From the NCBI GenBank assembly GCA_003008705.1, contig PDUO01000014.1, positions 470,696 through 534,695 of the forward strand: a DNA stretch of 64,000 bases, in the 5' to 3' direction. This document shows positions 11,875 to 22,002 of this stretch, in pieces. Source of the DNA: Pezicula radicicola (lineage: Eukaryota; Ascomycota; Leotiomycetes; Helotiales; Dermateaceae). Under the pieces are notes generated by a model that made no database searches, was not told the origin of the DNA, and saw nothing but the letters and a program-made list of their open reading frames with translations. The position numbers and the translations under genes are program-made. Within the stretch, counting starts at the first letter, position 1. Each line of letters opens with the position of its first letter.

Positions 11875-13011
11875 ACAGCTCTTTAAGTCGCTAAATCGCA
11901 ATAAGGAAACTAATTAATTAAGTATTCTACCTGTCTTGTAGTACACAACTTACTATTTCATTACTACCACAAATCCATGGTATATCCTTATTCTTAAGTG
12001 CTACTACAGATCCGTAGCTATTAGTTTACTAATTTTAAGCTAAGTCAAAAGCCTCGATTTTAAGTACGTAAGCTCTTTATTAGACAACATCATCTCTACT
12101 CTTTATAAGCGACTTAAGTTAACGCTAGTTGCGCTCTAAATTAGGAGCTATTCCCTACAAGAACTACACTGGGACTTAATACTCTATAGCTACCTGTCGT
12201 GATGCCCCTTAAGGGTAAGTACAACTTGCTATCTTAATAAACAATACGGATACAAACGTAGAGGCTCTTATAAGCAGATGTAATACTATACTTGCAATAT
12301 AGGATACTTTAATGGAAAGGAATATATTATCAAGTATAACGTAATCTAATATCTTATTCGAATAAAATACAAAGATTAGTCTAATCTTACCGACTTTGCT
12401 ATTATACTTAAAGACGTAATTAATAAGCTTAACTCCCTTAATAGCCCTGCACTAGAGAAGTAGATCGGAAAGCTCTTTATTAGAGTAGTTAATACTAAGT
12501 TCCCTATCTAGGCTAAACACTAAATATTGAATGCCCAAAATACAGCTATACTACCTATACTTACTTAATTAATTAATAACCTTACCGACAAGGCATATAA
12601 GATCAAATCCGGAGTTAAAGGCGGTCCTTTGTATTTAGGTAAGAGTAAGGATTAAGGAAAGAAGGAAAAGAAGATCTGTAGCTATTGCAAGAAGCAAGGC
12701 AAATTAGGACGTAGCTATATCGAAGACAATTGCTTTAAAAAGTACCTAGAGAAGAAGTAATTCTTTAAGCACAAGCTTAAGGCTCTTTCTATTAAGGATA
12801 ATACGGAAAATATGAGTAAAGACAACTAATTCGACCTCGATTTCAGCCCGCAAATTGTCTTTTATTACTATTCGACATTATTCGAACCCGTTAGGAAATT
12901 AGTGGTATACTATTTTAGATATACCAAAAGGGGTGGAAACATATACAAAAGAGAGCTGTTTGTTTTTATTAAGATGCTGCAGCGTGGACTCCTTACATGC
13001 CTCTTTAAGGG

Positions 13012-13146
13012 TGCGTTAAATATAGTACATATATAGGAATGGTTATGTGACCGCCCCCTATAAGTAGGCCCATTCCGGCACTCTAGCTTCCACACAGAAC
13101 ACAATATAACCACATGTTGCTTCCAAAATAACCTTCCCACTCAACA
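13012..13146 (+). repeat. Right LTR of the relic
   Basis: Shares long identical blocks with the left LTR, including ccctataagtaggcc, gcactctagcttc and accacatgttgcttcc. It ends ctcaaca, giving the TG...CA ends typical of LTRs. Confidence 0.75.
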
Positions 13147-13166
13147 TTTTATCTCATTTAGAAATA

Positions 13167-13213
13167 AGAGTGCTGAATGGGACTGGTTATAGGGGGGCAG
13201 TCACATCTATTCC
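13167..13213 (-). repeat. Inverted fragment of a related LTR
   Basis: Read on the minus strand this stretch gives ggaatag, tgtgactgcc, ccctata, cccattc and gcactc in the same order as the two LTRs, with scattered mismatches. It lies 20 nt past the right LTR in the opposite orientation, so it is a separate insertion or a rearranged copy. Confidence 0.65.
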
Positions 13214-13375
13214 GCATACCTCAGTGTTCAGCGAAATATAAAGTGCTAAGCTCTAGTAAAGTACTTATATTAAAGGTTTATCAAAAACAAATACACTATT
13301 AAGAAGGCTATGACCGGAGATACCCTTCCACTCAACCAGTCAACCTCCTATTCCACCATCACCAAGCCGGTCTAT

Positions 13376-13853
13376 CTAATCATCGGCAATAGAACCTTTA
13401 GAACTGCACTTCTTCTCACAATAGTAGTTAAACTAATCACAGAGTCAGCTCTCTTCCCAACCTCATCACACAAGAACATTTTCTTACCTCATCACCTCCA
13501 ATGTGCTTAAGTTTCGACGTGCAGAATGTTCCGTCCTATAAACGAGATTAACACTTTATAATGCATAGGGAGAATTTGACAGTAACATACAAAGGTACAA
13601 TCTGGACATTTATCCCACCAGTTGCTGCCAGTGTTACGACGTTGGTAGTTCCAGCAGGCGCAGCTTGTTGCCTCTGTGTTGATGTCGGAGCCCCAGACAT
13701 ATGCTGTGCCGATGCATGCGGCTGTGTGGTGCATGTCTGCCATAGCACTGTAGTGGTAATATTAGCACATACTGCTAGTGAGTGGTAATATGGTAGTGTT
13801 ATAACATACCCTGAGAGCAAGACGCTCAAAAAAGTGACAATAGTGAGACGCAT
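13376..13853 (-). CDS. Small cysteine-rich secreted protein (candidate effector), four exons
   Basis: Exons 13853-13810, 13747-13591, 13535-13488 and 13432-13376 give 101 residues. The first 18 (MRLTIVTFLSVLLSGAMA) are a signal peptide with an ideal AMA cleavage site. The mature 83 residues hold eight cysteines in TAAC, TSCAC, DKCPDC, GTFC, NYYC and EKKC, enough for four disulfides. The run RRNTGSNWWDKCPDCTFDGTF followed by HIGGDE and the YYCEKKC tail resembles a widespread group of small secreted fungal proteins with no assigned function. The three introns are 55 to 62 nt with good branch sites. Reading straight through the first or second intron gives unrelated C-termini, so a simple ORF search misses this gene. 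Its 3' end lies 160 bp from LTR fragments. The effector role is inference. Confidence 0.8.
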
Positions 13854-16660
13854 TGTCTAGGTGCTGGATGGTTGGAGGCTTGAATGGATTGATAGAAGGA
13901 TGGATGGATGGAAGGAGTTCGAAGTTGATCCTTGGTCGTTAGTAGGTGGGGAAGAGCTTTATGATATAGGAGCACCTTTTAGAAGCCGGCACAAGCAGCG
14001 GAGTTCGTAGTATGATTAACCCCCAAAACAAGCCTTCATTTCTCTGCCTGCAAACCCCAGCTGGAAGCCTAAGTGATACGGATTAGAGAGTAGAATATCG
14101 CACTAATTCAAGACTAGCCCGTACGGTTTACGATTGCTCTCTCATTGAATGACTACGGTACATGCCGAAGATTAGGCTTTTCATAACGGAAAAATGCATG
14201 TCACTAATCTCAATGTCACACCCATCTCGACCAGGATTTTTGTTAAATAGCCAAGGCTCGAATGATAGCTCGTTGCAGAAACTTAGATTTGACAATTAAG
14301 ATCTTATAAAAGATGGTACAAGGAAAAGATCTACTTGTACGGAATGTAGATAATGCAAATGGTGTGAACTTGGCAGGATTACACTACCGGCAAGGAACCG
14401 AAATTTTATTATCAAGCACCAAGCCTAAATCCCTTGGCACTCCTCCGCACTTTAATCATTATCTTCTCCTGTAAGGTCTCAATTTGCGGTAGCCGGAACT
14501 ACATGCAGGTGATCCAATTAGGCAAACAACCTCTCGCTTAATTCTTGCGATACAATGCCTTTGAACAAGTACAGAATGAGCACTTCAAACAAATTTTTAT
14601 ATAAGTAGGTTAGGGCTAAGAGTTAGGGCCAATTTAGGCGTTGTAGAGAATACTATAAGAATAATCTACATTTTAAGTACTCACAATTGGACATTGAGAA
14701 GTCATACAATTCTTCGGCGTCGAGTCTTAAGCGAGTGCAGTTGCGGGTCCGCCGATCGTCCACAGTGCGCCCTTCTCGGGGCTCCCCAGAAAACTTGTGA
14801 GCTAAATGATAAGACTAGCAAGATGCAAGATTAGGCGATAAAGAGGAAGAAGAAGCGGTCACGCCATACAGATTCTGGAATGTTTTAAATGATGCGACAC
14901 TGTATACGAACAAGGGCTCTACACAGGGTGCATGATTCTACCTCCACAATACTCCCGAAGTTAAATAAGCTAAAGCAGAGAAATGATCTGTGAGTCAACC
15001 CAGTTTCTCACAAACATCACTTGCATCTTAGCCGCTTCTTGGGACAAGATCGACATACCTTATTCTACCCGCGAACCGATCCAATTGTCAGCCAACCCTA
15101 ACTCTAACAGCAACCTTAAATGAACGCCTAGTGTCGGGTTGTAATCGTGCTTTCTTCGGACTTTAACAGAAACAAAGACTTAGAGAGATTATCAAGCCCT
15201 GGTTTTGATCTACAGTAGTGCCGAGTTGGTTGCCAATGCTACTAATTGAAGCATTTTTATTGGTTCGGAGCTTTTATTGATAAGTGATATGGGTTCACGT
15301 TGTGTTTCCTGCGCTTTTAAGAGGTGATACTGTAATCAGTATTCTGGAGCTAATTTCATGTGTCGTATCAGTAGAAACACGTGCCTAACACCCCGCAGAA
15401 CACCCGTGCGAGACAATCTGTAAAATCAGAGATCAGTTGTAGGCTTAATCTGGCGATGGTGGTATGGTATGTGCCTGGGGGCTAGCCCACGATTAACGTC
15501 TGTTCTTCGTCAGTGGGTTCAAATGGGCGGAACGAGAACGGAACCGAGACTGCTAAATGGGCATTCTTCTACCTTGGCAATTAAGTTCCTTATGAATAAT
15601 AATAATTCTAGGTAATAATACAACCCCTTGTGAAAATAGGATATTTCAAAGAATTACTTTATAAAATAACAGAATTTTTGTAGGCAACTATCTTAATGCT
15701 TTAGATAAACAAGGGTTAAGAGAGATCTGCACATAGTGGCACCCGGTCAAATGTTACTCTGAAACACTATTAGGAAAAGGTGACATTTTTGCGGATGTCA
15801 AATGTGCTAACCAATCGCCCCATTCATGAATGGCAGAATAATCGTCTCATTTTGATAGAAGAACGTCGATTTACTAATGTCTTGGCTAAATATATCAAAC
15901 CAGTAACACATTATTGGAGGAAGAACAGCTTTTAATACTATAGGCATTAGCTAGCTCAGAAATGGGAACAGTGTTTTTGGGAAGGTGTTATAGATGAGTG
16001 TTGGTACTTCCAACTTGTAAGAAAGCATAAAGTGACATAAAGCAGTGGCTGTCGCTAAGCGACAGGGTGGTGTTGAGCAGTTTCCACCCCATCTGCACAA
16101 GTGTATAAGCTTGATTATTTCACCTATATTGCCTAGCTACACCTCGAAAGAAAACATATATATGAAAAAGTATAAAACAAAGACTGCCCTGATAAGAACT
16201 CTTGGCCATGAGCAAGTTTGTCATTGAACCTTCTAGAACATTGTGAGCAACTTAGACTTTAACCTTACTGTAATGCCGGCCGGCTGATCATATCCACCAA
16301 GGTGTCCTAGATTCCCTGTCCCAGGAGGAGTGATGGGATCCCACCCTTGCGGGTTTCAGCCAGGATTTAGCAGTTCGGCGCCTAATCGTCAAAGTCTCGG
16401 TGATTCAAGCACTCCATGAGTTACGACCATAGCTTCATCGAAGCTGGAGAGATGAAGGTGTTCGATTCTTTTTGATATAAAGACGGTTCGTTTGTCTCCA
16501 AGACTGTTCCTTACCATCATCTCAATCACACTCTTTCCTCTGTAGTCTTTTCGGGCCATACAATCTCTACAGTTTATCAGCTCTACAGTCTCTCAAGTCT
16601 ATCATCTTTTCAAGCTATCTAAACTCTACACTCTTTCGGGCCACACTATCTTCCGCCATC
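13854..16660. other. Long AT-rich gene desert
   Basis: About 2.8 kb with no gene I can support. A (GGAT)n-like stretch occurs near 13893-13912. The final 200 bases form the TC-rich promoter and leader of the next secreted-protein gene, including a TATA element at 16476 and a repeated leader motif. Confidence 0.5.
16476..16482 (+). promoter_or_regulatory. TATA box (TATAAAG)
   Basis: Lies 179 bp upstream of the ATG at 16661, ahead of a pyrimidine-rich leader, a common layout for strongly regulated fungal secreted-protein genes. Confidence 0.5.
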
Positions 16661-17518
16661 ATGTTTTCCGTCAACCTTGCCACCATTCTCCTGGCGGCCA
16701 CAACAGTCGTTAATGCTGTCCCAGTCAGCAACGTTCCTTCTCTTTACGAGAGTGGTATCGTCTCAAACGCTTCCACAGTGCTCAATAGTACTGCTTGGCA
16801 CAAAGACCATATTCTCCAACCTCATGAAGTCATTCTCTACGGTGAAAATCGCATGGAGGTTGTCCATGTCGACACCTACAAAGCCTTGCTCGCTTCAAAT
16901 CAGCTCTTCCACCTTGATTCAGATGTCCAGGAGCCATTGAACTACACTGTACCATCAGTCGAAGCAGCATTGTCCGAGGTGGAGGAAGCCACTAATGGCA
17001 CAACGTCCTTAACCGATAAGCGAGCGACTTGCCCGTCGTACACCAACACTGTAACCGATACTACACAGCACTTCACTGGATGGGATGTGCAGATGTCCCA
17101 AGTTGTGCGTGCCGTTGGAGAGAGAACGACCATCACTGTTACTTCAGGCTATACACTCACCAACGGAATTACAGTCGGCGTCAGCGGAGACTGGACAATC
17201 GTCAAGGATGCACTCAAGGCCGCTTTCAAAGTCGACTACACACGTTCCTGGTCCAGCTCATACTCATCAGCTATCATGGGAACAATCACCGAGGGGTATA
17301 CTGGTACTATGGTTTGCAACCCTGTGACTACCCGTCGTTATGGCCGTGTCTTGAAGGGATGCATTGGAGCCCAGAAGGTCTCATCTAACTTCATGGCCGA
17401 CTCTTATGAAGAAGGATCCCATGCTGGACTCACTTGGGTTGCCGGTGTCATCAGTCTCTGCCAGAAGAAGGTCACTGGCTCACTCACCCGCTGTGTAGGA
17501 AGTGGCACCTTCAAGTAG
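16661..17518 (+). CDS. Secreted protein with propeptide and Kex2 site, unknown function
   Basis: Single exon, 285 residues. MFSVNLATILLAATTVVNA is a signal peptide. Residues 20-119 form an acidic pro-region with several N-glycosylation sites (NAS, NST, NYT, NGT) and a conserved-looking HEVILYGENRMEVVH segment. A dibasic KR at residues 120-121 (LTDKR/ATCPSY) is a likely Kex2 processing point. The mature 164 residues have five cysteines (ATC, MVC, KGC, LCQ, TRC) and are rich in Ser, Thr and Tyr with alternating patterns (TTITVTSGYTLTNGITVGVSG) that suggest a beta-sandwich. I do not recognise the family. A role outside the cell is all that can be inferred; the odd cysteine number leaves one unpaired, or allows dimer formation. 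Confidence 0.87.
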   Translation: MFSVNLATILLAATTVVNAVPVSNVPSLYESGIVSNASTVLNSTAWHKDHILQPHEVILYGENRMEVVHVDTYKALLASNQLFHLDSDVQEPLNYTVPSVEAALSEVEEATNGTTSLTDKRATCPSYTNTVTDTTQHFTGWDVQMSQVVRAVGERTTITVTSGYTLTNGITVGVSGDWTIVKDALKAAFKVDYTRSWSSSYSSAIMGTITEGYTGTMVCNPVTTRRYGRVLKGCIGAQKVSSNFMADSYEEGSHAGLTWVAGVISLCQKKVTGSLTRCVGSGTFK

Positions 17519-19438
17519 AGATAAGATCTCCAAGGGTGGCATGTCTTTGTGGAGATTATGGAGCTAGTTTTGGCTATGAATGATAATCGGACTATAGGCG
17601 GGATGGTCTGAAACAGTGATGGGGAGTGGTTTTGTTTTCGATGTGGAAGACTTCCTTTTTTCTTATATCAGTGTTTTAATTCTTAAGAGTACGACTTTGT
17701 TATATTTATATATTTTGCTCTACATTTCGAGCATAACTCTACAGTTAATCAAAATTCGTTGTCCATATACCATTCTTGAATCGAGTACTAGATTGTGAAA
17801 TGGTTTTCTCTTATGAAGACATCTTTTTTCTTGTGATTCCCTTCCACCTACCTATTATAGCCTTGATAATTGGTTAAGCAACCTAGGTTCTTGATCTTTA
17901 GTTTCAAGGAGCTATTGGAGTCATTCAAGAGCATGACGAGTTGTAGAGAGAAAAATATATACTAGTACAATCCAACAAAATTATAAAGGAAGTCTTGAAA
18001 TTAAACTTCTCGCATTTGACACCGTACAGCTATATCATAAACATTCACATCACAAACCAAGAATGCCACCCACAGTCCCCCATGTTTTTCTGTAAGGGGC
18101 GTTTTTGGGCGTTAGAATGACTACGAAAGCTAAAGAATAACTTTGAGTGCCTTGAAGGTATTAACCCTTGGTTTTGATGCCAAGGTGGAGGGAAGAAAGC
18201 TGTTTAATTTAAACCAAATGTTTTAACTTTCTACAATCTTGGAGGTGGCGAGAGTCTTCGAAGGCCACATGATGCGATATTACTCAATAAGTTTAAACTG
18301 ACAGAGGAATATACAGGGCACTTAGTGGCCCTAGTTTTGCCCCGGACGCAGCTTATACTATATTTTTTCCCACCAATGAAAGTATCCCCCACACCCACGT
18401 TGTAAAGATTCCTTCTAATAGTCGAGACAGATAGTAGATTTAACTTTTATATTGAGCAACTAGAGCAGCCTCTTAACATTACGCAGCTTGGCACGCTCAT
18501 TGAGCTTCGGTAAGTGCGCTAAGATCACGTTGTATTACCCAAGCCTAGGAGACAGACTCGGTCACAAGTACAACAGCACTATGGCTCAATCGTGGGAAGT
18601 TTCTTTAGAGTAGGAACAACTTCCAAGACATGTCCACAACAGCCAAGCATCTCCATATTTATTAACCTTAATGGGCAGGAGCATCGATGTACTGCACATC
18701 TGAAGATCTATACCATACGGAGAACCTTCGTACGGTAGTATACAGTAGGTCAGCAAGTGTTCAAACTCTAAAAGTATAGCCACTCCCGATGACATTCGCC
18801 ATGAAATCGAGTCGGCTTCGTTTGGCTAGCTCCTACAGTAGTGCTCGCTTAAATTGAGATCATCCCCCTAGGCTGCCTCCCGAACGGCTTCCCGAACGGC
18901 CCTCCGAAATAATAGCGGTGCTGAAAATTGACATACCCTTAATAGCAGGGATTTTCACCCAAATTCAAGAGCTGCCAAGAGTGCCTCATGTTGGGTATAA
19001 TTCAAAGGCCGGACGATTACTTCCTTTATGAAAGTGGGGGCCGATGGTTCGCATTGGCATACCTTCCGTTAATGGTTACTCTGAACTGTGGCGCGGCCAG
19101 AACATCCACTTGAGCTAATCGTACTAATTGAGCTTGTGTTCATCAGGGTTCCCCTCATGAAGATAATCATCCCATTTGCAGCCTCCTCGTACTGCAATAT
19201 ATTTCAAAATTAGGTATCTTTGCTTGACTCATTGACCATGCAGTGAGAGTGTCACTGTTACTGCAATGAGTCCCGACGAGAAACCGGTTCTAGGCCTTCT
19301 CTTTCCTTGATAACCTCAGGATGTAAGTAAAAGAAGCATAAAATCCCTCGACCCCAAAAACTCATCTGCACTGCCTATCACTACTCCGTACAACAAGCAC
19401 CATCCCAAGATCAACTTTACACGCACAAAGTCAACAAG
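17519..19438. other. Intergenic desert
   Basis: No supported gene. A near-duplicate 9-mer (cccgaacgg twice, 3 nt apart) occurs at about 18879-18900. The ORF near 18586-18795 has no motif. Confidence 0.5.
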
Positions 19439-19852
19439 ATGCAGTTCTCAGCTATTCTCGCTACACTCGTCATGATGGCATCAGTCACCATTGCCGTAAG
19501 TTACCCTTCTCCTTGTTCAGTCCCTCTATATGAGCCCCAGCAGTCTTTTACATCTCTTCCACCACGAAACTAAAATATACCGTTCTCGCTCTTTAGTGCT
19601 CCCCTGACCAAAACTGCTGCTGGAGCAATAGACAAGGCTGTAGAAACCAACATCATATCGGCAAGGAACTGTGTGATAATCCGTCATATGTTGGCGATTA
19701 CTGCGAGAACTTTGGAGTTTCATGTGTAAGTTCATTCCTGGAGGCGTTATACAGCTGGGCATATTAATTTGAATTACGATCTTGGCTAACATATGAATTA
19801 GGGTGCCGACTGTTGTAGAATTGATAATGGTTGGGGACGTGGCTGCCCATAG
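19439..19852 (+). CDS. Tiny secreted protein with ten cysteines (candidate effector or antimicrobial peptide)
   Basis: Three exons, 19439-19495, 19597-19725 and 19802-19852, all joined in phase 0, give 78 residues. MQFSAILATLVMMASVTIA is a signal peptide and exon 1 ends exactly at its cleavage point. The mature 59 residues carry ten cysteines: CSPDQNCC, QGC, ELC, DYC, VSC, ADCC and RGCP at the C-terminus, which allows five disulfides. Such density in so short a chain fits a knotted, protease-resistant peptide. I cannot place it in a named family. The exon structure (signal peptide alone in exon 1) is typical of fungal secreted peptides. It lies alone in AT-rich DNA, 1.9 kb past the previous secreted-protein gene. 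Confidence 0.76.
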
Positions 19853-22002
19853 AGTTTGGTGTGCTCAAGAAGCCTCCAGAGGGTTTATTGTAAAGCTGAG
19901 CGCTGTCATTGGATGGGTTGAGATACGAGGCTGTAGGGTGGAATATATATAGGGGTTGCTTTTTCTGTCAAGCTGTCTATACTTCTTCGTTTCTAGTTCA
20001 ATTCTCACTTTTAATTGTTGCGATGTATAAATTGTCGATGAGTGAAGTATTTTCCCGAAATCCTCGCCTACTTCGTTAAAGACCAGTGAAAGGCAATATT
20101 TGAGGAGTAGCAACTCTGATTCTGTACCCTGCACAGAGTTAATAGCTCTATAACCTGCCTACCTATATAGTATATAAAACTATTTACATACTTCAACAAA
20201 TACGGTACAAGTTAATTAGTAATAGCTAGAAGCGAACTTACATGTTATGGATCTTATACACAATTGGGGGAATGCCTGTTCTGAGTTACCATAGCCTAAC
20301 AACTCACTTTTGTTGGTATACAACCTTATTTCTGTGTACATATTTCATTTACACACAATATAACTGAATTTCTCCTAAATGATCCTTGACAATAGAAAAC
20401 CTACAATTCTAGCTAATTTCAAATATGAAAATCACAAAAGGTTAAAATCGCTAGGTACTTTTTACTCTATCAACATTACAACAAGAGATGCTTAAAATCA
20501 AATATATACAAGTTAAACTCAATCTTCAAATAGGAACTCTTATAATCGAGTATTCTATAATAGGCGTTTGCATATGTTAAACCATTGCAGTGTTTAGGAG
20601 CATTTTCGTATAGCTTGCCTATAATTGTCTAGTAAGGTGCACACCTACCTACCTCCTATATATACGTAATTTACATCAATATAGTGAAATAGTTCAAAAA
20701 TTTGTGTATCCTAACTCCTAACAAACCCATCTCTTACCCACTCATTCATGCCCTATTCCTACCTATCTCCCAACTACTCACAAACTCAACCCAAACCCCC
20801 CAAATCCGCCGTCCTCCAACCTCAAACTGACATCAATTACAACTTAAATCTAGTCTAGCAATATCCTCTGCTCAACCACTTATCACCTAATACCAATTCT
20901 AAAGTCAACATCATGCTAATAAAGAATTAACTTAAGAAACTTACAAAACAAGCAGCCATTACTCATCATCAGCTACCCTGTCACATCATTATAGAATAAA
21001 CGATTTAAACCCATCACCACCAACACGAATCAGTTCAACAATATAGTAATTGTGGTTCATTTTGACAGGAAAGAAGCAGCCAATAATATTCATACCTTAA
21101 GTATAAAGAACATCTACTAGCACTTAAGGAATTTGACTTCCCCAATGCCTTCCTCAGACGGTACTTAAACCTCTTACAACACTACCACTTCTTATTATAT
21201 ACATAAAAGGCCCACCAGAGGAACATATGTATTTCTGTGATGATTCAGCAATGATTGATTGTTTTCAATATAGTATAAATTGCTTAAGAGAAGTGTTTGA
21301 TTAGGCATATATATCAAGTGAGTTACTCAAACCAAGTAAGTAAGCTCAGATCCTCAAATCAACTAACCTAAGTACATAAACCACCTTATACATCTTAACA
21401 GCTAACCATTCAAAGTAGCCTCCTAAAAGCAATTAAGTAACATAGTATTCTGTAATTTACTTGAAGAAGAAAAAAGTCAAGTAGTAATAGCTAGAATGTA
21501 GTTTAGCCACTGCTAGGCTCTTATCAATTTACAAAACTGATATAACACTACAGTAACAGCATCTCACTGGCCTAGTAATCTACCTATAGCTAGCGAATTT
21601 CTAAAACCGCATCAGAGAAGTTTCCTTAATACTTGTTGAATTAACAAGAAGGTAGCAATGCTAACTTAGCTCGCTTGATGTTGCATTTATGTATTGAAGT
21701 AGTTAACCAAGTAGTGATTTCACATTTCATTGAAAAGACTAAGATACTCCCAGTCACCGATACAAAGCCATACGGTACTGCTGTACTTACTAACACCCCT
21801 CCGGATTTTATACCCTTGAAGTGGGACGTAGGTAGAGTAAAAAGGAACAATTCTATTTGCGACCGGGTATGCATTTCAATCTTAACGCTACCCTTTTATT
21901 TTACACAAATGCGATTCCCAGGAAGACCCCGATAAAACAAAACACTCCGCGACTCGGCTTCTTTTTTCACCGAGTGGCAATTATTTAATTTCCATGCTTA
22001 AT
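19853..22002. other. AT-rich gene desert
   Basis: About 2.1 kb, strongly TpA-rich, without a supportable ORF or motif. Base composition is unlike the BiP gene next door and fits RIP-aged DNA, but no transposon domain remains readable. Confidence 0.5.

Larger units (their letters stand above)
11730..13146 (+). mobile_element. Decayed short LTR retrotransposon (Ty1/copia-like, gag relic only)
   Basis: Two direct repeats of 131 and 135 nt flank about 1.15 kb. The left repeat is followed directly by ggttataagcccgg, one change from the complement of an initiator-tRNA internal segment, which fits a primer-binding site. A purine run (aaggg) precedes the right repeat. The interior is TpA-rich and full of stops, but one frame around 12640-12760 keeps a gag-like zinc knuckle (CSYCKKQGK...EDNCFKKYLEKK) whose key histidine is gone. 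No protease, integrase or reverse transcriptase is present, so it is either internally deleted or a non-autonomous gag-only element. Excess TA and CAA-to-TAA type stops point to repeat-induced point mutation. Target-site duplications are not clear (tttaa against tttta). Confidence 0.72.

Noticed and set aside
18879..18900. Two cccgaacgg copies as a direct-repeat array
   Set aside because: Only two short units and no further copies nearby; consistent with chance or slippage.
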